A DNA stretch of 64,000 nt, taken from contig NZ_FTNO01000001.1 in assembly GCF_900156425.1 (NCBI RefSeq), positions 930,001 to 994,000 of the forward strand. The letters run 5' to 3'. Numbering within the stretch: position 1 is the first letter of the stretch; every line of letters starts with the position of its first letter. This DNA is from Haladaptatus litoreus. Its GTDB lineage: Archaea > Halobacteriota > Halobacteria > Halobacteriales > Haladaptataceae. Below the pieces are notes generated by a model. It made no database searches. It worked only from the letters and a program-made list of their open reading frames with translations, and was not told the DNA's origin. The position numbers and the translations under genes are program-made. Shown here piece after piece: positions 1 to 7,989 of this stretch.

Positions 1-66
1 CTGCCGAAGGGTTTCTATCTCCTCGGCTAACCGACTGCGTCGCTTCCCCATCAGTGGCCCTTCCAT
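1..66 (-). CDS. 5' end of an unidentified protein, cut by the window edge
   Basis: Only the first 22 codons are in the window. They read M-E-G-P-L-M-G-K-R-R-S-R-L-A-E-E-I-E-T-L-R-Q on the minus strand, with a second possible start at codon 6. The fragment is basic then helical, as at the N-terminus of a DNA-binding protein or a coiled coil, but it is too short for any family call. A TATA-like element (minus strand CTAAATAG, about 101-108) lies at a normal distance upstream and a perfect palindrome sits between it and the start codon. It could also be a spurious ORF. Confidence 0.4.
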   Translation of the reverse strand, partial: MEGPLMGKRRSRLAEEIETLRQ

Positions 67-73
67 CGAAATC

Positions 74-88
74 ACCTACAGTGTAGGT
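74..88. promoter_or_regulatory. 15-bp perfect palindrome, candidate operator
   Basis: ACCTACA-G-TGTAGGT is a perfect 7-1-7 palindrome. It lies 8 to 22 nt upstream of the minus-strand ATG at 66 and about 15 nt downstream of a TATA-like CTAAATAG, so it covers the expected transcription start. That position is typical of a repressor site. The bound protein is unknown. Confidence 0.5.
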
Positions 89-233
89 AGGGGATGGAAC
101 TATTTAGAGTGGCCGTAGCAGTTCATTACTTCACAGTAATAATCGTTGACGGTCTTTTGGTGTTGGAAACGAGTGAGGTATATGAATTCTCGGTGAACAC
201 TGCGTAGCGCGTGCTCGACAATCGAGTAATGAA

Positions 234-354
234 AAAGAGCCGGTGGAGGGGATTGTGAACCACGGTCGTTCCGCTTCGCTCCACTCCCTGGTTCAAATCC
301 CTCCACGCGAGGCTCTACACCTCACTTCGTCCGGTAGAAAGAGCCGGTGGAGGG
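234..354. repeat. Duplicated tRNA 3'-end sequences (attachment-site scar)
   Basis: A 17-bp direct repeat, AAAGAGCCGGTGGAGGG, occurs at 234-250 and again at 338-354, where it covers the 3' acceptor and T-arm of the tRNA-Thr gene. Between them, 237-262 and 289-315 form an imperfect inverted repeat, both arms being T-arm-like (GGTTCAAATCC and GTGAACC with GGAGGG). There are thus three partial copies of a tRNA 3' end within 130 bp. This is what repeated integration and excision at a tRNA gene leaves behind. No integrase gene is in the window. Confidence 0.6.
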
Positions 355-416
355 ATTTGAACCCTCGGCCTATTCCTTACGAAGGAATCGCTCTAGCCAG
401 TCTGAGCTACACCGGC
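342..416 (-). tRNA. tRNA-Thr (anticodon CGT)
   Basis: The minus strand folds into a complete 75-nt cloverleaf: acceptor GCCGGTG/CACCGGC, D-arm GCTC/GAGC, anticodon stem ATTCC/GGAAT with loop TTCGTAA (anticodon CGT, reading ACG), T-arm GAGGG-TTCAAAT-CCCTC and discriminator T. CCA is not encoded. No intron is seen. Partial copies of its 3' end lie just downstream. Confidence 0.95.
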
Positions 417-507
417 ACGCTATGTCTTGCGACATTCAAATGTAGACACCACGGAGTGCATAAGGGTTGCGAAATGCCTGCGGGCGTTCGAGTTAATCCA
501 TCACGAA

Positions 508-1488
508 CTACCGCGTTAATCGCACGTCCAGACAGACGTTTAGTTCGTGGGGCGCATACGACCGGACTTCCCGGCGGGTTTCGACCGTCACATCGTACTC
601 GGGTTCCGCCGCCGCGCGGATTGCTTTCTCGCCCGGCCCGAACGGGTCGTCTTCGTGCTGAATATCGTAGTAGTGGATAACGCAGTCGTCGCCCGCGAGG
701 GCAACCGCGGTGTCGAGGAACTCGCCCGCGCTGTGGGGCAGGTTCATCACGAGACGGTCGGCCCAGTTTTCGTACTCCGAAACCGTCTCCCGAACGTCCC
801 CGGCAATCGCCGTTACTCGGTCTTCGACGCCGTTTCGGCGGGCGTTTTCCCGGAGGTAGTCGATTGCTACGTCGTTCACGTCGGTGCCGACGACCTGCGC
901 GCCGCGCTTTGCGAACGGGATGACGAACGGGCCGACGCCCGCGAACATGTCGAACGCTTGTTCGTCGGGGGTGACCTGCTCGGCCACGCGGTGGCGCTCG
1001 GTTGCGAGACGGGGGGAGAAGTACACCCGCGCGACGTCGAGTGAGAACTCACAGCCGTATTCGCGGTGAACGGTTTCGGTCTGCTCGCCCACGAGTACGT
1101 CCCAGTCGCGCACGCGGGTTTCGCCCTTGACTTTCGATGCACGGTTGAGCACGGTTTTGACGGGGAGTTCGGACGCCACGATTGCATCTGCGATTTCACG
1201 CGCTCTCGCTGGGTCGTCCTCGTCAACGAGCACGATGTCCCCGAGTCGTTCGTAGCTCGGGTCGAATCCGAGGATGTCGGCTGGCGTGTCCGGTGTCTCG
1301 CGGGTCGGTACGTCGTGTTCGACGACCTCGAAGCCGTTCGGAACTTCGCCGGGGGCGGAAACGGGAACGTAGAGCCACCCGCCTTCGACGACGATTTCGA
1401 GGTCGTCCGGAATCAGATCGGACTCTGCGAGTTCGCGGCGCGTCGTCTCACCGCGTTCTCGTTCGACGCGCACGCAGGGCGCTTTCAT
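508..1488 (-). CDS. trm5: tRNA (guanine(37)-N1)-methyltransferase Trm5
   Basis: Transfers a methyl group from S-adenosylmethionine to N1 of G37 next to the anticodon, which keeps the reading frame during translation. In a 326-residue protein, the SAM-binding motif DMFAGVGPF is at about residues 180-188 and the catalytic Trm5 motif NLPHS at about 249-253; the N-terminal 70 residues match the small D1-type domain of archaeal Trm5. The ORF extends six codons further upstream, but MKAPCVRVER is the usual start, so 1488 is chosen. It is divergent from dphB, another translation-related gene. Identity is firm; which archaeal Trm5 subtype it belongs to was not determined. Confidence 0.93.
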   Translation of the reverse strand: MKAPCVRVERERGETTRRELAESDLIPDDLEIVVEGGWLYVPVSAPGEVPNGFEVVEHDVPTRETPDTPADILGFDPSYERLGDIVLVDEDDPARAREIADAIVASELPVKTVLNRASKVKGETRVRDWDVLVGEQTETVHREYGCEFSLDVARVYFSPRLATERHRVAEQVTPDEQAFDMFAGVGPFVIPFAKRGAQVVGTDVNDVAIDYLRENARRNGVEDRVTAIAGDVRETVSEYENWADRLVMNLPHSAGEFLDTAVALAGDDCVIHYYDIQHEDDPFGPGEKAIRAAAEPEYDVTVETRREVRSYAPHELNVCLDVRLTR

Positions 1489-1508
1489 ACCTATCCGTTG
1501 CCCCAAGC

Positions 1509-1522
1509 CAGCGTTAACGCTG
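1509..1522. promoter_or_regulatory. 14-bp palindrome between divergent trm5 and dphB
   Basis: CAGCGTTAACGCTG is a perfect palindrome in the 81-bp gap between the two divergent genes. A TATA-like TTTAAG (about 1541-1546) serves dphB some 25 nt before its ATG. The palindrome could be an operator acting on both genes, or chance. Confidence 0.3.
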
Positions 1523-1569
1523 ACGCTTCGGGTCGCGTCGTTTAAGCGTCCGACCTCCCAAAGTCGGCT

Positions 1570-2376
1570 ATGCTCACCTTTATCGGCCTCGGCCTGTACG
1601 ACGAGCGTTCAATCACCGTCGAAGGCCGCGACGCAATCGCCGACGCGGACGACCTGTTCGCCGAGTTCTACACCAGCAAACTCATCGGCGCGGACGTCGC
1701 CGACCTCGAAGCGTTCCACGAAAAGGAAATCAGCGTCAGAGACCGTGCCGGTGTCGAACAAGACCCCGAGGAAATTCTCTCCGCTGCGGAATCCGGACAC
1801 TCCGTGTTTCTCACGGCTGGCGACACCATGATTTCGACCACGCACGTCGACCTCCGACTGCGCGCCGAAGACCGAGGAATCGACACCAGAGTCATCCACG
1901 CCCCAACCGCGGAATCCGCCGCGAGCGGCCTCACTGGCCTTCAAAACTATCGCTTCGGCAAGGCCACGACGCTTCCGTTCGATTACGCCCACGGCGCGGA
2001 CGGCCTCCCCGCCAGCGTGACGAACGTACTGGACGACAACCGCGAACGCGGCCTCCACACGCTCGTCTACCTCGACATCAAAGTCGGCTGGAATCCGTCT
2101 GGCAAAGGAGACGCTGACGCCGAGGACGAGTACATGACCGCCGACGTCGCCGCGGAAATGCTCGCTGACGGCTACGACGACGTGCTTGCAGTGGTCGTCG
2201 CGCGCGCTGGAAGTCCCGACCCGCTGGTCGAAGCCGACCGACTGTCGGAGCTCGCAAAACGTGACTTCGGCGACCCGCTCCACCTCCTCGTCGTGCCGGG
2301 CGACTTGCACCACATCGAAGCGGACGCCCTCGAATCGTTGGCGGGTGCGCCGAGCGACCTGCTGACCGTCGAGTAG
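1570..2376 (+). CDS. dphB: Diphthine synthase
   Basis: Methylates the modified histidine of elongation factor aEF-2 using S-adenosylmethionine, the second step of diphthamide synthesis. The 268-residue length is normal for the family. The N-terminus MLTFIGLGLYDERSIT and the internal TGLQNYRFGKATTLPF are family hallmarks of this tetrapyrrole-methylase fold, and AGDTMISTTH near residue 82 fits the SAM-binding loop. The ATG is about 25 nt after a TATA-like TTTAAG, so the message is probably leaderless. It is transcribed away from trm5 and faces the surface glycoprotein gene convergently, with 188 bp of nothing recognisable between them. Confidence 0.95.
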   Translation: MLTFIGLGLYDERSITVEGRDAIADADDLFAEFYTSKLIGADVADLEAFHEKEISVRDRAGVEQDPEEILSAAESGHSVFLTAGDTMISTTHVDLRLRAEDRGIDTRVIHAPTAESAASGLTGLQNYRFGKATTLPFDYAHGADGLPASVTNVLDDNRERGLHTLVYLDIKVGWNPSGKGDADAEDEYMTADVAAEMLADGYDDVLAVVVARAGSPDPLVEADRLSELAKRDFGDPLHLLVVPGDLHHIEADALESLAGAPSDLLTVE

Positions 2377-2564
2377 TTGGTTTTTGAATTTTGTAGAATA
2401 GCGTCGTGGTGACGAATCGGTTTTACAAAATCGTGGTTCCCGCCGAACTGCCGTTTTTGCGCGGGACAGTTACGAGGTTCAGTATCGTTGAATAGCGCTG
2501 TCGCTCACCGGTTGAGCGCGCGAAAGAAGGAATTAGTTATTCGAAGTCGGACTGCGTGTCCGAT

Positions 2565-4577
2565 TTAGTTCTCTCGGCGGAGCGCGAGGAGCGCTGCGGC
2601 GAGGAGTGCGACAACCGAGATTGCGACACCGAAGCCAGGCTGACCATCGTCGTTGGACGTGGTTTCCGTGTCTTCGGTCGTTTCCGTCGTTTCGGTCGTT
2701 TCCGTTGGCTCTTCGGTCGTTTCCGTTGGCTCTTCGGTCGTTTCCGTTGGCTCTTCAGTCGTCGTAGTCGTCGTAGTCGTCGTGGTGGTGGTCGTCGTTG
2801 GTTCCTCTTCGCCGCCAGCGTTCTGGTTCAGGACACCGTCAACGGAGACCGACTCTGCGCCAGCAGCGGATGCGGTGGCGCTGAATTCAGTTCCGTTGTC
2901 GTATTCACTGAAGTCGAACATGCTCGAGAAGGAACCGTCCTCCGAGACCGTAATGTCCTGGTTCTTGAAGAAGATTCCCGAGGAACGAGCCTGGACGTTC
3001 ACCGACGTACCGGGTGCGAGGTTGGTCGTACCCGCGATGGTCTGGTTGTCCGAGTTCGCAACCGAGACGTCGTTGCCTTCGTTCAGGTCGAGAGTTGGTT
3101 CTTCGACGGTGAACGTGGTCGAGACGGACTGCTTCTCATCGGGCGAGACTGCGTACTCTTCGTCAACGGTGAAGGTAGCCGTCCAGTCACCCATGAGGTC
3201 TTCCTCGCCGATCTCAAGGTTGTCGGTTTCGATGATGAGGTAGAGCGACTGGTTTGCACCATCGTCCATGATTTTGACACCGTCATCGGTGGTGTCGAAC
3301 GAGTCTGCTGCCGTGTTCGGTTCTGGTTCGTCCTCTTCGACGGTCATCGAAAGACCGTCAACGCTGGACAGGTCGTTTGCACCCGTGAGAGCGCCGTAGA
3401 TACCCGAAGTATCCTTGACCTGAACAACGACTTTGTCACCGTATGCGACGTTGCTTCGCTGGGTGATAAGCTCCGTCAGCTCGGACGGGGATTCTGCACC
3501 TTCGTCAGGCGAAACCCACGTCTGTGCGCTACCGGTGTTGCGCGGTTCGACGGAAAGTGAACTGACGTCGTCCGGGTTTTCACTGTTCGTGTACGTTTCC
3601 AGCTCGTAGACTATGTCACCAGACGTGACTGCGAGCGGTTCGCTGAGATTGTTCGTATTCCACGTTGCCGAGACGTCATCGTCGCTCTCGTCGCCTGCGT
3701 AGATGACATTGTCTGCATTGCTGTCTGTCGTCTCGTACGTGTTCAGCCAGAAGGTGACTTCGCCGTCGTCGTCGTTGTCGGTAACGTCAACGGACATGTT
3801 GAAGTTTGCTTCGTCGCTACCGACGATGGCCGTTGCCGAGTCAGTGTTCTCGAGGTTCACCGTAACAGGGACGATGTCACCGCGTGGGACATTGTAAACA
3901 CTGCTGTCGAAGCTGGAGGAAGCAGAGCCGCCCTCTTCGACGGTGATCTCGAACGTCTGGGACGCCGACGTGTCGTCAACACTGACGGTCACGTTGTACG
4001 TGCCAGGCGAGAGGTCGTATTCGCTGAAGTCTGCGGTAAGTTCGTGTTTACCGTCGCTTTCCTCGTGCATTCCCGAATCCGAGTCGATAACTTCATTTTC
4101 ATCATCGGTGATATCTTCCGAGTAGACGCTGACGTTGAAGTCTTCACGGTTCGAGTCATCGATAGAGAAGGTGACCGTTTGGTCATCGCTGTCGTCCATG
4201 ATGGTCGTTGAGTCGGCGCTCACGTCGAACGATTGCTCAACAACCTGGAAGTGGAAGTCCGTACCGGCGCCACTGAGGTTGTAGAAGCCGGGTTCCAGAC
4301 CAGCGGTGCTGATGTTAATCAGACCGGATGAACCGGTACTGTAGCTGTCTTCGAATCCATCTTCACCATCTTTACCCTTGTTGAGGGTAACTTCATCGTT
4401 TGTGTCTGCACTAACCTGTCCAACTTGGCCCTGATACACGACGTTACCATTTTCGATGGTTCTGTCGTGTTCGTCTGCCACAGCCGTTCCCGCGAACGCG
4501 GTTGCGCCGGCGAAGACCGACATAACCATAAGCGCGGTGAGGAACAGGCTGCGAACTTTTGTCATATTTCCTGTCAT
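2565..4577 (-). CDS. S-layer-like cell-surface glycoprotein with PGF-CTERM anchor
   Basis: Secreted, probably heavily glycosylated surface protein of 670 residues. Residues 1-34 form the special haloarchaeal surface-glycoprotein signal (TKVRSLFLTALMVMSVFAG). The body is very acidic, beta-rich, and has about ten N-x-S/T sequons. A Thr/Glu-rich stalk at about 585-640, likely O-glycosylated, precedes the C-terminal DDGQPGFG motif, a hydrophobic helix and RREN, the PGF-CTERM signal cut by archaeosortase A with lipid attachment. It resembles S-layer (csg) proteins of other haloarchaea but is shorter than the Haloferax one, so it may be the S-layer itself or a paralogue. A second ATG at codon 5 has an AGGA nearby and is also possible. 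Its promoter is about 150 bp upstream. Confidence 0.85.
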   Translation of the reverse strand: MTGNMTKVRSLFLTALMVMSVFAGATAFAGTAVADEHDRTIENGNVVYQGQVGQVSADTNDEVTLNKGKDGEDGFEDSYSTGSSGLINISTAGLEPGFYNLSGAGTDFHFQVVEQSFDVSADSTTIMDDSDDQTVTFSIDDSNREDFNVSVYSEDITDDENEVIDSDSGMHEESDGKHELTADFSEYDLSPGTYNVTVSVDDTSASQTFEITVEEGGSASSSFDSSVYNVPRGDIVPVTVNLENTDSATAIVGSDEANFNMSVDVTDNDDDGEVTFWLNTYETTDSNADNVIYAGDESDDDVSATWNTNNLSEPLAVTSGDIVYELETYTNSENPDDVSSLSVEPRNTGSAQTWVSPDEGAESPSELTELITQRSNVAYGDKVVVQVKDTSGIYGALTGANDLSSVDGLSMTVEEDEPEPNTAADSFDTTDDGVKIMDDGANQSLYLIIETDNLEIGEEDLMGDWTATFTVDEEYAVSPDEKQSVSTTFTVEEPTLDLNEGNDVSVANSDNQTIAGTTNLAPGTSVNVQARSSGIFFKNQDITVSEDGSFSSMFDFSEYDNGTEFSATASAAGAESVSVDGVLNQNAGGEEEPTTTTTTTTTTTTTTEEPTETTEEPTETTEEPTETTETTETTEDTETTSNDDGQPGFGVAISVVALLAAALLALRREN
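2651..2801 (-). repeat. Coding minisatellite in the surface-glycoprotein stalk
   Basis: Three exact tandem copies of a 21-bp unit (2693-2713, 2714-2734, 2735-2755) encode repeated TEEPTET, flanked by shorter Thr/Glu repeats and by a run of 14 threonine codons (about 2757-2801). Slippage here would change stalk length in steps of seven residues without a frameshift. Confidence 0.85.
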
Positions 4578-5061
4578 GATTTCTCGTTAGTTGTTTCTTA
4601 GTCGGCGACAGTTCTTTTCCCACGACCACTTTCGTGTTTTGTCCAACCCGGAACTGCACCGGGATGAACGCGGTACTCCATCTGCCACCATGGGTAGGGG
4701 GTACAGGAAGAACGTAAGCCCGTTGTTATATATGCTTTGTGGTCTGGAATGCGTCGTTGTCCGCTCTTCCGCCGGAATTTACGGAGTATAGGTTTAGATG
4801 GGGATTCGAGGGAAGGTTAATGAAATTGAACTGAACCGAGTTAGATTGACAGTTTCACTCGGAATAGGGGGATATTAACGAACAGATTCACAGTTCCAGT
4901 CTTTAAGTAGTAGTGAGGAACCAAACCAAATGAAGACATGACTCGAAACCGATTATGAATGTAGAAAGTCATTGAAACAGAGCTGATAGATAGGTCTTTT
5001 TCGTGAATTCTGCGGTAAAAATTGCCGGTTTAAATCGACTCCGAGAAATCGTTGTTTTCGC
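4578..5061. other. AT-rich gene-free stretch holding the surface-glycoprotein promoter
   Basis: There is no convincing ORF in 484 bp. The left part is the 5' untranslated leader of the glycoprotein gene. The right part (about 4790-5061) is AT-rich and separates that gene from the glyoxalase gene on the same strand; I see no repeat or RNA gene in it. Confidence 0.6.
4726..4733 (-). promoter_or_regulatory. TATA box of the surface-glycoprotein gene
   Basis: The minus strand reads ATATATAA, the best TATA box in the region. Transcription should start near 4702, leaving a leader of about 125 nt. A long leader is unusual in a mostly leaderless genome, but published haloarchaeal S-layer genes are known to have one. 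Confidence 0.6.
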
Positions 5062-5820
5062 TCAGTTGCGCTCGATAACTTCGATTTCGTGGCCGTCTTG
5101 GTCTTTGGTGAAGGCGTAGCGGTCGTCACAGGACTCGGGGTCGCGGTACTCCTCTGCCCCGCGCTCCATCAGCGTCTCCCATCCGTCGTGGAGGTCGTCC
5201 GCGCGCACGGCGAGGTGCCCCCACGCGTCGCCCAGCTCGTAGCTTCGCCCGTCGTAGTTGTAGGTGAGTTCGACCGCCATCGTCTCCTCGGCGGCGTCCT
5301 CGGGTTTCATGAAGTAGTTGGCGAAGGAATCCGACTCCCAGCGACCGGTGTGTTCGTACTCGAACTTGCGCGTCCAGAAGCCGAGCGCTTCGTCAGCGTC
5401 CTCTACGCGAATCATGGTGTGGTCGATGCTCCAGCGCGCGCCGTGGTCGCGCTGGACGATTTCGATTTCGTGTCCGTCGGGGTCTTTCACGAACGCGTAG
5501 CGTCCGCCACATGAATCGGGGTCGCGATAATCCTCGACCCCAGCGTCCATCAATTCCTCGTAGGCGTCGTACACGTCTTCGACGCGGACTGCGATGTGGC
5601 CCCACGCGTCACCCAGCTCGTAGCTTCGGCCGTCGTGGTTGTAGGTGATTTCTAGGAGGGCACCGTCGTCGTGAACGTCCTCCGGGCCGAGGTAGACGTT
5701 GGTGAACGTGTCGGCCTCCCATCGACCCTTCTCCTCGTAATCGAGGTGTTCGCCGTACCAGTCGAGCGTTTCGTCCAAATCCGCTACCCGCATCATGACG
5801 TGGTCGATTGTCCCGTTCAT
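5062..5820 (-). CDS. Two-domain glyoxalase/VOC family protein
   Basis: Likely a metal-dependent lyase or dioxygenase of the vicinal-oxygen-chelate superfamily, probably lactoylglutathione-lyase-like. The 252 residues are two tandem VOC domains (about 1-122 and 128-252) that are copies of each other: both contain DGRSYELGDAWGH, YRDP-SC, RYAF and DGHEIE. The conserved H near each N-terminus (TIDHVMMRV, SIDHTMIRV) and the E of EIEI/EIEV are the expected metal ligands. The ORF runs 50 codons further upstream, but that part is basic and unlike the family, so MNGTIDHV at 5820 is taken as the start. Haloarchaea lack glutathione, so the physiological thiol would be another one, such as gamma-glutamylcysteine. 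Substrate unknown. Confidence 0.85.
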   Translation of the reverse strand: MNGTIDHVMMRVADLDETLDWYGEHLDYEEKGRWEADTFTNVYLGPEDVHDDGALLEITYNHDGRSYELGDAWGHIAVRVEDVYDAYEELMDAGVEDYRDPDSCGGRYAFVKDPDGHEIEIVQRDHGARWSIDHTMIRVEDADEALGFWTRKFEYEHTGRWESDSFANYFMKPEDAAEETMAVELTYNYDGRSYELGDAWGHLAVRADDLHDGWETLMERGAEEYRDPESCDDRYAFTKDQDGHEIEVIERN

Positions 5821-5995
5821 ACGTGAGAAACCACCCTCTCGGGGGCGAAAAGCGTACCGCTCGCGGAAGTTCCGCTCGATTCTCATGATGAATGTTATGG
5901 CCACCTTGTCCAATTCGTATTTTTTGTTTTTCACGCGTGCGTGCGCGAGAGCGCGCATTGGACTAATCATTCGCTATCGATTACCGAACTATCTG

Positions 5996-6443
5996 CTACC
6001 TACTCAGCGCACCGCGCAGGTCGGGCCAGTGGAACCACCACACGACGGCGAACAGTGCAATTGGGCCGAGTGGAACGACCAATCCGCCATACGCGACGAA
6101 TCGGAAGACGAAGTTCAGCTGGGTCACGCCCGCCAGCACGAGGAGTCCGCCGGTCACTCGCCGATCTTCGAACCGGCCCGAAAACGCACTCACCAGCGCG
6201 AGCAGATAGAAGAGCACGCTCAGCGGCCACGCGAGAAGTTGCGGCGGTAATCCGGCGGTCAGGACGAACAGATACTCCGGAAGCGTCGTGACGTGTAGTG
6301 ACGCCGGGTTCACTAATCCCCACGGAAAAATCAGCGTCGTCCCGCTCGGCGCCGAGAATCACCCACGGGAGCGCGAACAACGCAAGAATCACGAGGCGTC
6401 GATGTGTGATGTAACCGGAGAAAGAACGCGACAGAAGCCTCAC
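5996..6443 (-). pseudogene. Frameshifted small membrane protein (TIGR04206-like)
   Basis: Two reading frames together make one four-helix membrane protein. Frame one starts with GTG at 6443, overlapping the drg stop codon, and gives RRLVILALFALPWVILGAE. The conserved continuation, TTLIFPWGLVNPASLHVTTL and the rest to 5996, is one base out of register. Removing a single base near 6341-6348 (minus strand GAGCGGGACG) restores a protein of about 148 residues. I recognise the pattern PWGLVN...LHVTT...YLF...LPP-LLAWPLSVL from a haloarchaeal family of unknown function, but cannot confirm it. Either a true loss-of-function indel or a sequence error. It is translationally coupled to drg. Confidence 0.65.
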
Positions 6444-7549
6444 TTCCGGAGAATCATCCGGAGCACGTCCTCGTCGGCGAGTTCGTGCTCTTTTCCGACC
6501 TGCTGTTCGTCGTGCTTCGCACTCGGGCCGCTGACGCGCGCAAATCGGAACCGTTCGCGCATGTCGCCGCCGAGTCTGTCGAACGAGTCTTCGATGGTAC
6601 TTCCCTGAGGAAGAACGAGCGGTTCGTCGTAATCCACGCCGCGACCCGGTTTATCCATGTAGATTCGCATCAAGCCGAGTTCCTTCCAGATTTTTTCGCG
6701 CAGCGCGTCCAGTCCTTTCTCCTTTTCCGCGCTGATGAACACCGCTTCGTCGGGGTCAATGTCGTGGTCGCGCAGGTCGTCGTTGACTTTCTCGGCGTAG
6801 TCGGGTTCGATGAGGTCGACCTTGTTCACCGTCACCATCGACGGAATGTACTCGCGGTTGTCCATGATGCCGTCGAGCAGGCGGTCGATGTCCATCTTTT
6901 CTCGGAGCGTCACGTTCGCGTTCACGTACCCTCGCTCGCGGAGAATCTCTTTGATGACGTTCTCGGAGAGGTCTTGGTCAACGCTGGACGTGACTCTGAT
7001 GCCGCCGCGCCCTTTCTTCGCAATCGAAATACTCGGTGGGGTAGAATCCAGCCGAATCTTGTTCTCGTACAACTCCTTGCTGAGCCGTTCGTACTGGTCG
7101 ATTTCGAAGACGGAGAGGACGAACACCACGAGATCTGCTGCGCGGACGACGGAGAGGACTTCCTGTCCGCCACCGCGACCGTGGGCCGCGCCTTCGATGA
7201 GTCCCGGCACGTCGAGCAGTTGGATGTTCGCCCCGTTGTACTGCAACATGCCCGGATTCACGTTCAGCGTCGTGAACTCGTATGCACCGACTTCGCTCTC
7301 TGCGGCGGTGAGCGAGTTCAACAAAGTCGATTTACCGACGCTCGGGAATCCGACGAAGGCAACCGTCGCGTCGCCCGTTTTCTCGACTGCGTAGCCTTCG
7401 CCACCGCCAGCGGAGGACTGGTTTTCCAACTTTTCCTTTTTCTCCGCGAGCTTTGCCTTCAGCCGTCCGATGTGCGACTCGGTGGACTTGTTGTACGGCG
7501 TGTTGGTTATCTCCTCGCGGAGTGCTTCGATTTCCTCCTCCAGTCCCAT
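6440..7549 (-). CDS. drg: DRG-family (OBG-type) GTP-binding protein
   Basis: Ribosome-associated GTPase of the developmentally regulated GTP-binding family, found in nearly all archaea. In 369 residues: a helical N-terminal region (about 1-45), P-loop GFPSVGKST at 67-75, G3 motif DVPG at 113-116 followed by a glycine-rich HGRGGGQE, G4 NKVD near 243, and a C-terminal TGS domain containing YMDKPGRGVDYDEPLVLPQG. The start is placed at MGLEEEIEAL; three upstream codons are also open. The next gene overlaps its stop codon. Precise role in translation is not settled for the family. Confidence 0.95.
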   Translation of the reverse strand: MGLEEEIEALREEITNTPYNKSTESHIGRLKAKLAEKKEKLENQSSAGGGEGYAVEKTGDATVAFVGFPSVGKSTLLNSLTAAESEVGAYEFTTLNVNPGMLQYNGANIQLLDVPGLIEGAAHGRGGGQEVLSVVRAADLVVFVLSVFEIDQYERLSKELYENKIRLDSTPPSISIAKKGRGGIRVTSSVDQDLSENVIKEILRERGYVNANVTLREKMDIDRLLDGIMDNREYIPSMVTVNKVDLIEPDYAEKVNDDLRDHDIDPDEAVFISAEKEKGLDALREKIWKELGLMRIYMDKPGRGVDYDEPLVLPQGSTIEDSFDRLGGDMRERFRFARVSGPSAKHDEQQVGKEHELADEDVLRMILRK

Positions 7550-7658
7550 TAGAAACACGTCAGCCGTGATTGCCGAAAAACTTGTTCCTTCGCGTCAACG
7601 GAATTGCCGGTGATTCCGGTACGTTAATAGGTTTCGGCCATCGTAACCATTATACGTA

Positions 7659-7862
7659 ATGCCGGATCCCGCCCGCCTCCGCGACAGCACCCAAATCGTC
7701 CTCCCCTGTGACGCACTCGGTGAGATTCGACGCGAGTTGGAACGGCAGTTCATGGTCAGCATCGTCCCGCTCAAAGAGGAGTACTGCCGTATCGTCGGCA
7801 GTCCGGTCGAAATCAAGCAGGCGAGCAAGTTCCTCGGACGGCACGGCGTGAGCCTGCCCTAA
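7659..7862 (+). CDS. Small conserved haloarchaeal protein (VNG_1110C-like)
   Basis: A 67-residue soluble protein of unknown function, beginning MPDPARLRDSTQIVLPCD. It holds one short beta region (QIVLPCD, MVSIVPLKEEYCRIVGSP) and a helix-rich C-terminus (VEIKQASKFLGRHGVSL), with two cysteines. Its position just upstream of rpl11 on the same strand is, from memory, shared by other haloarchaea (the VNG_1110C family). It has a TATA-like element in the AT-rich stretch before it and probably a leaderless start. It could be a small regulatory or RNA-binding protein, but nothing in it proves that. Confidence 0.75.
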   Translation: MPDPARLRDSTQIVLPCDALGEIRRELERQFMVSIVPLKEEYCRIVGSPVEIKQASKFLGRHGVSLP

Positions 7863-7989
7863 CTCGCATCGTTTCTTCTCACTCCTCGTCGGAAGCGAAT
7901 CCTCCGTTCGACGATGAAAGATTTCTACGAACCGTTTCCGAACGCCCGAAAAGGTAATCCTTAAAACTCCAGCGAGATTTCGTTCGGGT

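Noticed and set aside
100-306. Minus-strand ORF MEGFEPGSG
   Set aside because: The first part is the translation of tRNA-like repeats, an artefact common near tRNA genes.
2556-3560. Plus-strand ORF of 334 codons opposite the surface glycoprotein
   Set aside because: It is the mirror of acidic and Thr-rich codons; composition (Val, Phe, Arg and Cys) is unlike any real haloarchaeal protein.
5934-5960. Alternating purine-pyrimidine run (CGCGTGCGTGCGCG), possible Z-DNA
   Set aside because: Too short and lies between two genes without any sign of a role.
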